From Protofrankia sp. CiT1 (lineage in GTDB: Bacteria; Actinomycetota; Actinomycetes; Frankiales; Frankiaceae): 64,000 nt of DNA. Made by a program: the position numbers and the translations under genes. Shown one piece after another: positions 45,308-54,164 of the stretch. The notes under the pieces were generated by a model. That model worked only from the letters and a program-made list of their open reading frames with translations, was not told where the DNA came from and searched no databases. Where the stretch lies: the NCBI RefSeq assembly GCF_917627385.1, contig NZ_CAKJTL010000192.1:1-64000 (forward strand), in the 5' to 3' direction. How positions within the stretch are numbered: position 1 is the stretch's first letter; each line of letters opens with the position of its first letter.

Positions 45308-46650
45308 GCGCGGTGGCCGCACGAAGCGGACAACTCCTCGCAATCGGATTCAATCCTCTTGCTGGTATCAGGGATGCCGTTTCCGATAATGGTGGCAATT
45401 TCCTGGGGTCGGTGGGCGCCGCATTCGCGAATATGGCGGCGGATCTTTCCTCGTCCGTGTTCAGCTTCGCCGCCCAGAAAACCGCGATCGACCTGAATCA
45501 GGATTACGTCGTCAGGAACTACAATATCGTCTTTGGCGTGGCGATCCTGGTTGTCACAGGCCTGTTCATGTGTTCCTGCATTATCGGCGCCGTGCGCGGG
45601 GACCCGTACATTCTCGGCCGCGCTCTCGCTTCCACCGGTACCGCGATCTTCGGTTCCTTCATCGTACTGGCCCTGTTGCAGATGGTGCTTTCCGCCAGCG
45701 ACGGCATCTCCGAGGCATTCGGCGACGGCGCACCGCTGGGCGCGAGCCTGGTGGCCCAGCTCCGAGCTCTCCCACAACAGGGAAATTTCGCTCTCGACAT
45801 GGTTCTGTCGCTGCTTGTCGCACTGTTCTCGTTCGCGCTCTTCCTGGTTCTCTACATCCGCGAGGTGGCTATCATCGCGGTCGCGGTTTTCATCCCGCTG
45901 TACCTGGCCGGGCAGCCGGCGATGTCGACCCGCAACTGGCTGAAACGGGCCGCGGAGATTCTCGCCGCGCTCATTTTCACCAAGCCCGTCATCTATGCGA
46001 TTTTTACCTTGGGCGCGAGCATCGCCAGCGACTCAACCGGATCGGCCACGGACCAGACACTGACGATTCTCAGCGGTATTGTGATCATGGCTGCCGCGGT
46101 GTTCTCGCCACTTGCGCTCCTCTATGTGATCGGAATGGCCGACGTCCAGGTGATGCAGGCGATCGGCACGGCGGGCAAGCGCGGTACAGCGAGTTTCGGC
46201 CATGGCGCGGGCGCACTGCTCGGCTCATCATCGCGGGAAACCTTCCGGGGGATCGGCGGGCGGTTGCAGAGCCGGCAGCGTAACGGTCCGGGAGCGGAGA
46301 CGGGCCAACCCGTAACCGGGGATCTCACTCCGGTCGGTGCCATGGCCGGGGCGCGCAACCACCGTGGCTCCGGCGTCGGCCCGGCAACGCGTGTCGGTAC
46401 CCCGACCGCTCGAGCAGGTCGAGCCGGTGGTGGCCAGCCAGCCCCGGCCAGCTCCGCGGGTGGTTCCTCCGTAGCCGCCCCCGCGAGGGAACGCGCGGGC
46501 ACCTCCGCGCGCTCCCCACGCACCCCGGTCCCCCGAGCTGTCCCGCCAAGAGCTGCCCCATCCACCGGATCGCCCGCGATGTCGCCATCGTCGGCGTCTA
46601 AGATGAGCACCCCGACGCCACCGATCCACCCCACCGCCGGAAGAAGCTGA
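45304..46650 (+). CDS. VirB6/TrbL-like polytopic channel protein
   Basis: GTG 45304 overlaps the preceding stop. The 448-aa protein has about seven to eight membrane segments between residues 75 and 295 (for example IVFGVAILVVTGLFMCSCIIGAV, MVLSLLVALFSFALFLVLYIREVAIIAVAVFIPLYLAG and IVIMAAAVFSPLALLYVIGM), followed by a Gly/Pro/Ala-rich tail. The order and the RNWLKRAAEILAALIFTKPVIYAIF stretch fit TrbL/VirB6 inner-membrane channel subunits of actinobacterial T4SS-like loci. Confidence 0.85.
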   Translation: MSAVAARSGQLLAIGFNPLAGIRDAVSDNGGNFLGSVGAAFANMAADLSSSVFSFAAQKTAIDLNQDYVVRNYNIVFGVAILVVTGLFMCSCIIGAVRGDPYILGRALASTGTAIFGSFIVLALLQMVLSASDGISEAFGDGAPLGASLVAQLRALPQQGNFALDMVLSLLVALFSFALFLVLYIREVAIIAVAVFIPLYLAGQPAMSTRNWLKRAAEILAALIFTKPVIYAIFTLGASIASDSTGSATDQTLTILSGIVIMAAAVFSPLALLYVIGMADVQVMQAIGTAGKRGTASFGHGAGALLGSSSRETFRGIGGRLQSRQRNGPGAETGQPVTGDLTPVGAMAGARNHRGSGVGPATRVGTPTARAGRAGGGQPAPASSAGGSSVAAPARERAGTSARSPRTPVPRAVPPRAAPSTGSPAMSPSSASKMSTPTPPIHPTAGRS

Positions 46651-46657
46651 GCGGGGC

Positions 46658-48160
46658 GTGGCCGCCGAACGCAGTTACCGTTTCGGCCCGCTGGAACGCG
46701 GCGGGATCCTCCTCGGCATGCGCTGGCCACAGCTCGGGCTGATGGTCGGAGTAATGTTGTGCATCCTTGGAGCGCTGCGGTCCCCGGTCATACTCGTTCC
46801 TGGCTGGATCGCACTGGCGGGCCTACTGGGGTTCGTCGCATTCGTTCGCGTCGACGACCGTAACCTCGACCAGTGGGTGCCGATCCTTTTCGGTTTCACG
46901 ATGCAGAAGGTGATGGGCGAGACGGTGTTCCGTGGGGCGTTGTTCCGGACCGGCGACAACGCCGACCACCTCTCGAAGACCGCGTTGCCAGGGCCGTTGT
47001 CGTCCCTGGTGATGCTGTCGGTACCGGTCGGTAACGGCCGTTACGTGGCAGTTGTGAAGGACGCCAGGCGGGGGACGTTCACCGCTGTGTTGCAGGTGCA
47101 GGGCAGCCAGTTCGCATTGCTTGAGTCCGGCGACCAACAGGCCAGGGTGGACGCCTGGGGCGAGCTGCTGGCGGGGTTGACCGTCGGCGGTGGGCGGCTC
47201 TCGCGCATCCAGTGGCTGGAGCGCACCCTGCCGGACTCCGGTGACCAGCTGCAACGGCACTGGCGGGTGCGAGGGCATCATGACAGCTCGTGGGCAGCCC
47301 AGGCGTACCAGGAAGTTATCGACGCGGCCGGCCCGGTGGCACGGCGCCACGAGACCTTCCTGTCGTTCCAGCTACGCACACGTGACGTGCGCCGGGCGAT
47401 CCAGCGCGCCGGGAACGGTGATCACGCGGCCTGTACTGTGCTGCTCGGTGAGCTGCGAACCATGGAGGCCGCGCTGGCCAGGGCATCCATCAACACGGTC
47501 GGCTGGCTGCCACCGCGCGCTCTGGCCGCGGTGATCCGCACCACCTACGACCCGTACTCGATCGAAATGATCGACGCACGCGGTGGTGCCGCGGCGGACC
47601 GGGCAGGCGGGCTCGCGGGGCTGCCCTCGGGCATCGATCCAGCGATCGCCGGCCCGGTACGCGCGGTCGCCGCCTGGGATCACTACCGCACTGACTCCGG
47701 CTTCCACACCACTTATTGGATCAATGGCTGGCCGCGGGTCCCATCTCCCGCGGCGTTCCTCGCGCCGCTGCTCATGGAAACAACCTGCCGGCGGACAGTC
47801 TCTCTCGTCGTCGAGCCGGTGCCAGGCCGCAAGGCCGAGAAGGCGGTCAACCGCCGCCGGATGGCTCATCTCGGCGAGCAACAGATGAGAGACAAGGTTG
47901 GCAAGGTAACGACCCAGCGTGACATGGCGGAAGCCTCCGAAGTGGAACGCCGCGAGCAGGAGCTCATAGCCGGGTTCGGCGCATTCCGCTTCCATGGATT
48001 CGTGACCGTCTCCGCGGACGATCTGGACGGCTTGGCCGACGCGTGCGGCGAAGCCGAAACCTTGGCGTCGCGCAGTCGGCTGGAGATGGTCCGGCTGGTA
48101 GGCGAACAAGACCAGGGGTTCAGCGTCGCCGCGCTTCCGCTGGCAGTAGGGGTGTCATGA
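46658..48160 (+). CDS. SCO6880-like T4SS protein (PrgI plus VirB4-N-like)
   Basis: The 500-aa protein has two N-terminal membrane segments (LGLMVGVMLCILGALRSPVILVPGWIALAGLLGFVAFVRV) like PrgI/TcpE subunits, then a soluble domain resembling the N-terminal part of VirB4 (ERTLPDSGDQLQRHWRVRGH, TTYWINGWPRVPSPAAFLAPLLMET). It matches my recollection of the SCO6880 family. It has no P-loop and precedes the VirB4-like ATPase with an ATGA overlap, so the VirB4 function may be split over two proteins. GTG 46658 is 7 bases after the previous stop codon. Confidence 0.8.
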   Translation: MAAERSYRFGPLERGGILLGMRWPQLGLMVGVMLCILGALRSPVILVPGWIALAGLLGFVAFVRVDDRNLDQWVPILFGFTMQKVMGETVFRGALFRTGDNADHLSKTALPGPLSSLVMLSVPVGNGRYVAVVKDARRGTFTAVLQVQGSQFALLESGDQQARVDAWGELLAGLTVGGGRLSRIQWLERTLPDSGDQLQRHWRVRGHHDSSWAAQAYQEVIDAAGPVARRHETFLSFQLRTRDVRRAIQRAGNGDHAACTVLLGELRTMEAALARASINTVGWLPPRALAAVIRTTYDPYSIEMIDARGGAAADRAGGLAGLPSGIDPAIAGPVRAVAAWDHYRTDSGFHTTYWINGWPRVPSPAAFLAPLLMETTCRRTVSLVVEPVPGRKAEKAVNRRRMAHLGEQQMRDKVGKVTTQRDMAEASEVERREQELIAGFGAFRFHGFVTVSADDLDGLADACGEAETLASRSRLEMVRLVGEQDQGFSVAALPLAVGVS

Positions 48161-49959
48161 CGGTCGACCGGTCAGACGGAGCCAGAACGGACCGAGAAGC
48201 CCAGTATGAGCAGGAGGAGTCACGCCGGAGTGAACGTGCGGCGGCGCGGGCTGAACGAGCTGCCGTGGGAGCCGAACGTGCGGCGATCCGACGGGCCCGA
48301 ACGGCGCTGCGCCGGGGCGAGCAGCCGCCGCGGCTGGCCGGGCCCCACGCCGGCAGGCTTTTCCACCGGCTACGGCTGCCATCCCATCTGGAGACGACCG
48401 CTCAGATCGCCGGCATCTACCCGTTTGTTGTGGATGCCGGACTCAATGCCCCCGGAATGTACATCGGACGCCATGTCTGGTCGGGTGACTCCTTTGTCTT
48501 CGACGTGTTCGAGCTCTACCGCCAACAGGTCATCGAGAACCCGAACTTCGCGGTGTTCGGCTCGGTCGGATCACGCAAGTCCTCCCTGCTCAAGACCCTG
48601 ATCTCACGGGGAGCCGCGTTCGGTTACCAGGCTGCCGTTCCCTGCGATCCCAAAGGGGAGTACACCAGGCTCGCACGACGGCTCGGCTGCGAGCCGACCT
48701 ACATCGGCCCGGGACTGTCAACCCGGCTCAACCCGTTGGACGCTCCGCCTCGGCCGCCCGGTATGACGGACGGTGACTGGGCCCGGGAACTCAAGCGGGC
48801 ACGTTCGGCACTGCTATCCTCACTGATCGAAACCGCGAAAGGAGTGCCGCTCACTCCGTCGGAGCACACCGCCGTGGATCTCGCTCTCGATGTCGTGACC
48901 CGACAGATCACCGGTGCCTCCACTGATCGGCAGGCGGTCCCGCTGCTGCCGCACGTCCTGGACGCCATGACGAACCCGACGGACGCCGACTGCTCGGGGC
49001 TGCCGGTAACCGCTACCGAACTGCGGGATTCTTCTCGGGACGCGACGCTGACGCTGCGCAGGCTCACTCATGGCGCGCTCGGCGGGCTCTTCGACGGCCC
49101 GACCACGTCCCCGCTGGACTTCGATCGGCCGATCGCCGTGCTCAACCTCGAACGGGTCCAGGGTTCTGACGAAATGATCGCATTGATCATGACTTGCGCG
49201 CAGGCCTGGATGGAAGCGGCGCTGATGCGTCAGGATGGCGTGCAGCGTTATGTCGTCTATGACGAGTGCTGGCGACTGATGCGCTTCGCGGGTCTGGTCC
49301 GACGGCTGTCCGCGCAACAAAAGCTCGCCCGCCAGTGGGGCTGCGCGAACGCGATCGTCGCGCACCGGATCTCAGACCTGCTCTCGGCGTCGCCGGATTC
49401 GGTCGAGGTGGCCAAAGGTCTGCTCGCCGAAACGGCGATTCGCATCCTGTACAAGCAGGCATCAGATCAGATCCCGGAAACCCAGCGGGCGCTCGGCCTT
49501 ACCGACGTCGCCTCGGACATGCTGCCAAGACTCGACCCTGGCTTCGCTTTGTGGCTCATTGGTAACCGTGCGTTCTACGTCGAACATATCGTCGGCGATC
49601 TGGAGATTCCCGTCGTCCTCAACGGCTCAAAGATGCACGGCGAGGTCGACAATATCAACCTCTTTCCTGATGATCTCGACCCAGATCTGCTGGACGACTA
49701 CGGCTATCCGGACCAGGTCGACCACGAGGGTCGTGATAACGACCCCGCCTACGCGAGCAGCAGCGGTCCAGCTGCCGACCAGCACGGCGAAGGCGACCCC
49801 CAGTACCTGGAGAAGCGCCGGGCTGGCAGCTTCGGGGCACCACACCGGTACGGACCGGACAGATTCACCGTCGACACTCCGGCCTCAGACCAGAATAGGG
49901 CCGCCACCGAGGAAGTCATGGATACCTTCCCCTTTGGCCCGCTTTCCCGGGAGATCTAG
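48157..49959 (+). CDS. VirB4-like secretion ATPase
   Basis: The 600-aa protein starts with a charged helical region (QEESRRSERAAARAERAAVGAERAAIRRART) and then the ATPase domain. Walker A is GSVGSRKSS (135-143), with Arg140 before the Lys where Gly is usual, and Walker B is YVVYDECWRLM with Asp369-Glu370. Downstream motifs (ARQWGCANAIVAHRISDLLSASPDS) fit VirB4/TraC ATPases that power pilus or channel assembly. It appears to be the only member of the cluster with a near-normal nucleotide site. Translation is coupled to the SCO6880-like gene. Confidence 0.9.
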   Translation: MTVDRSDGARTDREAQYEQEESRRSERAAARAERAAVGAERAAIRRARTALRRGEQPPRLAGPHAGRLFHRLRLPSHLETTAQIAGIYPFVVDAGLNAPGMYIGRHVWSGDSFVFDVFELYRQQVIENPNFAVFGSVGSRKSSLLKTLISRGAAFGYQAAVPCDPKGEYTRLARRLGCEPTYIGPGLSTRLNPLDAPPRPPGMTDGDWARELKRARSALLSSLIETAKGVPLTPSEHTAVDLALDVVTRQITGASTDRQAVPLLPHVLDAMTNPTDADCSGLPVTATELRDSSRDATLTLRRLTHGALGGLFDGPTTSPLDFDRPIAVLNLERVQGSDEMIALIMTCAQAWMEAALMRQDGVQRYVVYDECWRLMRFAGLVRRLSAQQKLARQWGCANAIVAHRISDLLSASPDSVEVAKGLLAETAIRILYKQASDQIPETQRALGLTDVASDMLPRLDPGFALWLIGNRAFYVEHIVGDLEIPVVLNGSKMHGEVDNINLFPDDLDPDLLDDYGYPDQVDHEGRDNDPAYASSSGPAADQHGEGDPQYLEKRRAGSFGAPHRYGPDRFTVDTPASDQNRAATEEVMDTFPFGPLSREI

Positions 49960-50026
49960 CTTTTCGAGAAGTCCAGCTGCCCGGGATGGCCAGAACATCG
50001 GCTCTGGTTTCCGTCACGCCTGACTG

Positions 50027-50458
50027 TCACTGTCGGCCGCCATAGGGCGGGTTCTGCTCGCGGGGATCCGCCGATGGCGACGCCCACGGTTGTTGCTGTT
50101 GCGCCTGCCAGCCTGCCTGCGGGGCCTGCCAGCCGTCCGACGGAGGAAGCTGCTGCTGTGCGGGTGGGTATGCGTTTGGATCCTGCCAGCCGCCTGGTGG
50201 CATGTACCCACCCGGCGCCGACTGATTGACGTTCACCTGTACCGGGGTGCCACCGCTGCTCACGGCGAGGGCAATGGCGACGACCCAGCCCACCAGCGTC
50301 CAGCCGAGGAAAAGATTGATCACGAAGACCGAAGCGACCTGCCGCTTGCGCACCACGGCGATAATTGTCGGAATAAAGTAAAAGGCGATGCCGAAGACGA
50401 CAGCGAGCAGTATCACGACTCCAGCAGCGGCGCCGGAACCACCTTCAGCGACGTCCAT
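50027..50458 (-). CDS. Superinfection-immunity-like small membrane protein
   Basis: From ATG 50458 (GGGGGAG just upstream) the 143-aa protein has two membrane segments in the pattern of the Imm_superinfect family (GVVILLAVVFGIAFYFIPTIIAVVRKRQVASVFVINLFLGWTLVGWVVAIALAV), named after phage T4 Imm, which blocks entry of DNA from a second phage. A Gln/Pro/Gly-rich tail follows (APQAGWQAQQQQPW). Similar proteins are widespread outside phages, so the immunity role is not assured. It lies 2 bases from the end of the VirD4-like gene region, between VirB4 and VirD4. Confidence 0.75.
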   Translation of the reverse strand: MDVAEGGSGAAAGVVILLAVVFGIAFYFIPTIIAVVRKRQVASVFVINLFLGWTLVGWVVAIALAVSSGGTPVQVNVNQSAPGGYMPPGGWQDPNAYPPAQQQLPPSDGWQAPQAGWQAQQQQPWASPSADPREQNPPYGGRQ

Positions 50459-50538
50459 GACTCCCCCGCGTTCATAAATACGACAGCCTGACCGTATGAT
50501 TTGAGTCACTGTAGCAGGGTTCGGTCGGAAAAGCACCG

Positions 50539-52500
50539 CTACCCGTTATCCGGCTCCCACAGCAGCCCCAGATTGATCGCCTCGGGCTGATCGCCAGCAT
50601 CACCTGCCGTCAGGCCCGGTGGAACGGACTGCCCAGTGATCATGGGCAGGACTGCTGGTCGCCGGGAAGCTGACGGTACCGCTGGGCGAGCGCTGGACGC
50701 GACCCTGGGTAGGAGAACAATTCCAGGGTTGCAGTCGCCGAGTGCGGCACGGCGCTCGCCCAGCGACGAGTCGACCAGCATAAAAGCGGTCGGTGGGAGC
50801 TGTTGGATCTGTGTCGGCTCAACACTGAACTCGTAGACCCGTTGCATGATCGAACCGTCTTGCTGGGAGTCGGTGACCGACAGGCTCTCGGTATCCTCCC
50901 AGAACGCTGACTGGGAGACCGAAACCGAGCGGTTCCAACCACCCGATCTCCCGCCCTTGCCTCGCGAACCGCTTCTGCCTTCGGTTTCAGAAACTGTAAC
51001 GCTCCCACCCGCGCTGCTTGACGTCCCTGTGGTGAGGCTGCTGCCAACCTGCCGGGTAATCTGGGAGAAGACGAACTTGTGCCCGCGACCGACGAACTCG
51101 GCAGCGGCCTCGGCCTCCCTTGCATTTCCGAGCTGCATGATAAGCGTGGCGCTGTCACCAGTACCGATCAGGCGCTCCGCGTCTTCCGCCAGATGTTCGA
51201 ACAGGTTGACAAGACGAATGCCGGCATTGGCGGCATGTCTGGCCATGCTTTCCAGCGCGGGTAGACCCATCCGGTCCCCTCCGGCAACCACCAGCATGTC
51301 CCGGGAAACATCGTCCCGGCGGCGCCGGAGCCGGTGCAGCACGATCTGGAACAGCACCTGATCGATGAGCTCCTTACGAGCGGCGGAAGTGTCACGGCTC
51401 GACGTCTCCATGACGCGGAGCCCGGATAGCGGCCACCACGATGGCGCTGTGCCCACCGCCGCGGTCTCGTCCCCCTCTGCGAGCCGTTCCAGACAAGCCC
51501 TCAGGTAATAGATTGCCTGTTGAATTCGTTCGCTGCCGCCCAGGGCATCCAGTCGGCTGGCGATGGCGTCCCTTTCCCCGGGTGAAAGGGCATCAGGGCC
51601 GTCCAGTTGGTCACGGCCCTGCAGCACCCGCAGGCCCGCGGCAAGCCGGATGAAGGTAAGCGGCGGGTCCAGCCTGGTGGTGATGGTCGTGAGTATCTCG
51701 GCGTCGAGAAGCCGAATTGCCGGGTTATCGCTCCCCGGGCGGAGCGTGTCAACGGCATTCGCGAGGAGTTCGGCAACGTCCTCAGGGCCGATGTCCCGCA
51801 GAAGCCCGAGCCGGCCTGTATCAGCAGGAAGATCATCACCGGTAACCGGGAAACCAGCCGCAGTGGCGAGCTGGGCAAGACCGCCGCCGATACCCCGCTC
51901 GCTGAAGTCGAGCAGGAGAATACCACCGCCAGACGATAGAACCGAAGAGCCGACGGTCGCCAGCAGACTTGTCCACCCCTCACGAGTGCCGCCGCAGACA
52001 TCTATCCGGCTCGCGGTCGACCGAGGCGCGAGCGGATGGAACAAGGGCGCTTCCGCCCGTCGTGCCTGCTCGGCCGCCTCGTGGCTCTCCACCGCGGCCC
52101 GCCAACCAGCGGTGGCCGACTGGTATCTCTCCCACTCAGCGTCACGACGTTTTTGCCACTCGGTCTTTTCAAAAATAATTTTTCTTTTAAAAAAAATAAT
52201 CCGGAAAACCAAAAATCCAATCCATGCTATTGACCCTAGTACGAACATCCACAATCCATTATAGCGAACAAATGTCAGGCCAATCAAAAATATAAAAACG
52301 GGAAATATTAATGCCCTAGGAAGTTTCTGCATACGCTTTTCAAGATTATTTTCATATTTCTTGATGTCTGGCGGGGGCGGCTCATGCCATACTGGCGGCC
52401 GATCATGATCGGGGTGCAGATTCATGCCGGGATCGACATACTCCCAGCCCCACCGTTCCTCCGGAACGAACAGTCGTCGGGTAAGTTCAGAACCGGGCAT
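50539..52500 (-). CDS. VirD4/TraD-like protein with degenerate P-loop
   Basis: The 653-aa protein has two N-terminal membrane helices (about 60-105) and a large cytoplasmic domain with coupling-protein character: LLDFSERGIGGG, later FVGRGHKFVFSQITRQVGSSLTTG and VEPTQIQQLPPTAFMLVDSS. The place of Walker A reads CGGTREGWTS, without the GK[ST] core, so ATP use is doubtful. The region coding the membrane helices (about 52150-52340) is very AT-rich (16 G or C in 52141-52200), unlike the rest of the gene. ATG 52500 is the first possible start after an in-frame stop; no strong ribosome site is seen. Confidence 0.8.
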   Translation of the reverse strand: MPGSELTRRLFVPEERWGWEYVDPGMNLHPDHDRPPVWHEPPPPDIKKYENNLEKRMQKLPRALIFPVFIFLIGLTFVRYNGLWMFVLGSIAWIGFLVFRIIFFKRKIIFEKTEWQKRRDAEWERYQSATAGWRAAVESHEAAEQARRAEAPLFHPLAPRSTASRIDVCGGTREGWTSLLATVGSSVLSSGGGILLLDFSERGIGGGLAQLATAAGFPVTGDDLPADTGRLGLLRDIGPEDVAELLANAVDTLRPGSDNPAIRLLDAEILTTITTRLDPPLTFIRLAAGLRVLQGRDQLDGPDALSPGERDAIASRLDALGGSERIQQAIYYLRACLERLAEGDETAAVGTAPSWWPLSGLRVMETSSRDTSAARKELIDQVLFQIVLHRLRRRRDDVSRDMLVVAGGDRMGLPALESMARHAANAGIRLVNLFEHLAEDAERLIGTGDSATLIMQLGNAREAEAAAEFVGRGHKFVFSQITRQVGSSLTTGTSSSAGGSVTVSETEGRSGSRGKGGRSGGWNRSVSVSQSAFWEDTESLSVTDSQQDGSIMQRVYEFSVEPTQIQQLPPTAFMLVDSSLGERRAALGDCNPGIVLLPRVASSARPAVPSASRRPAVLPMITGQSVPPGLTAGDAGDQPEAINLGLLWEPDNG

Positions 52501-53284
52501 CTGGTTTCACGGGTTATGCTCCCACCCTCCGATGACTACTACCGCAACATCCATACGGACCTTGTTCTGTCAAGGTCACGATGACAGTCAACGTACCATC
52601 CGGGCTTCTGAGTCTGGGTTTCGTAGCCAGTCCCGACGCTGGACACGCTCGAGCTCCGATGGGGAACAGGCTAGAAGATCACCGATGGCTTGGTGACCGG
52701 GTCGCGAGCGCGGCGGTGACGGCTGCGGTGACACCGAGCAGGAAGCAGCAGAGACCGGCAGCTACCGTGCCACATGGTGGCTCAGCGTAGCCGCTGCCAG
52801 CCATACGCCCAGGCCGAAGACAGCTCCAAGAAAACCGGCGGCGACCAGCGCGGACCGCGGGTGGTCGCCGTAACACGTTCGTGCTGCTGCTCTTCTTCTT
52901 GCTGGCGGGTTCCCTGGTTATACGCCGGCAGATCGGCGAAGGCGGCAGGTCCCGAGGCGCGCGGGCTGCCGGAGAACGGTGAACTGGCAGACAGTCCGAA
53001 GGACGGGAGCGGCGGCGCGGGTAAGGGATGGCGGTGGCCGTGTACCACCGCTACCCACGCCGCCGCTCCCGCATCAGCCCCGACACCGGAAACCCTCGCG
53101 CGGACCGAGGACGGCGCGACCGTGATTCATACGCGCTGTCCCGCGGTGCCCGCGCATTCCCAATGATACTCATGGGGAACGGGCAGCATCGGTGTCGGTT
53201 CACCCGGCGGCCGGGACACCGTCAGCCGGCGGCCGGGGAGCTGGGAAATGCAGCTCAGGGTGTTCGTATATGCCTGGAAATCGA
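52501..53284. other. About 800 bases without a firm gene
   Basis: Both strands hold short frames with transmembrane-like stretches but no usable starts: plus-strand codons near 52878-52922 read FVLLLFFLLAGSLVIRR, and minus-strand codons near 52790-52860 read ALVAAGFLGAVFGLGVWLAAA. Neither has a start codon between its flanking stops, which suggests decayed small membrane genes. This looks like the worn edge of the secretion cluster. Confidence 0.4.
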
Positions 53285-53608
53285 TTAGGCTCCCGCGGTG
53301 AGCCAGCCGTGCGCCACGGATCTGCGTGACAGCTGTCGGGGCGGCAGCACCGGCAGGCCGGGATCGTCGGACCCAGCCCGCTCGTCACATGACACCGACG
53401 TGTTCTGGATCCTTCCCCAGATGATGCTCCGGCATTCATCAGTCCCGACGACGAGCGATGTCCTGGTGTGCGGATCGAATACTTCGACATGTCCATCGAA
53501 GCCGGGAGCGAGAATCCTGTAATGGCTCCACAGGTGTGCCGTGTAAGTGTCGGCGAACTTTCCCAGAAGCTCTCCATCAGCATCCAGAACAAGTATTCTC
53601 TTACCCAT
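53285..53608 (-). CDS. Small hypothetical protein next to the secretion cluster
   Basis: The 107-aa protein (MGKRILVLDADGELLGKFADTYTAHLWSHYRILAPGFDGHVEVFDPHTRTSLVVGTDECRSIIWGRIQNTS) looks well folded, mixed alpha/beta, with an Arg/Pro-rich end. AAGGGTGCGGAA precedes ATG 53608. Codon use is less GC-biased than in core genes, which suggests accessory DNA. No family was recognised and no partner is adjacent. Confidence 0.55.
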   Translation of the reverse strand: MGKRILVLDADGELLGKFADTYTAHLWSHYRILAPGFDGHVEVFDPHTRTSLVVGTDECRSIIWGRIQNTSVSCDERAGSDDPGLPVLPPRQLSRRSVAHGWLTAGA

Positions 53609-54164
53609 TTCCGCACCCTTCGCCCGCGCCTCAGAAATAGGGAGTGACTGGCCTGCTCAAAAGCTTACTGCACGCCCGGCCAATCGTCTATTCCTAATTT
53701 TTCACCATTGGCGTGAATACTATTTCGGCCACACCGAGCGGCATTCCAGCGGTATCGATACCACAACCATTCCAGGTGTAGTTCAGCGCTCGCACCCACC
53801 GGCCACGAACTCATTGACCTCGCAAACGTCCAGCTGGGATGTGGTCCGGCGACGGTATACAGCCGTGGGCACAACACCGCGGTGAAGGTATCCCGTCGCC
53901 GCCAGCAAGCCCCATCATCGTCTGGCAGCCCGACCAGGCCCCAGCAGGCCCCAGCAGGCCCGGGACGGAACTGCGGGCTATCCGGCTTGTGTCAGCCGGT
54001 GAAAGCTCACACCGCACCGGCCCGGTCAACATCCAAAAACCCCTGCCCGGCCGCTGACGATATCAGGGGATCACCGGCCTTCGGGCAACCATGCGGCGTA
54101 TGGCCTTCAGGTAACCAACATCGCCGCGGGGCCGGCGCAGGGCGGCGCTGGCCAGCGCAGGGCG
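53609..54164. other. Gap with possible gene debris
   Basis: No intact gene was recognised. The minus strand between about 53690 and 53830 reads as protein-like fragments in different frames (QLDVCEVNEFVAGGCER, then LNYTWNGCGIDTAGMPLGVAEIVFTPMVKN), which could be one small gene broken by a frameshift. Two direct copies of CCCCAGCAGG lie near 53938-53960. Confidence 0.35.

Noticed and set aside
39561-52500. Intact integrative conjugative element
   Set aside because: No integrase, relaxase, FtsK/TraB translocase, att repeat or tRNA gene could be found in the window, so I call it secretion-like only.
52782-53048. 88-codon minus-strand frame near the cluster border
   Set aside because: Composition is Pro/Gln/Arg-rich without a fold-like pattern; neighbouring frames carry better but start-less membrane stretches, so the area looks decayed rather than coding.
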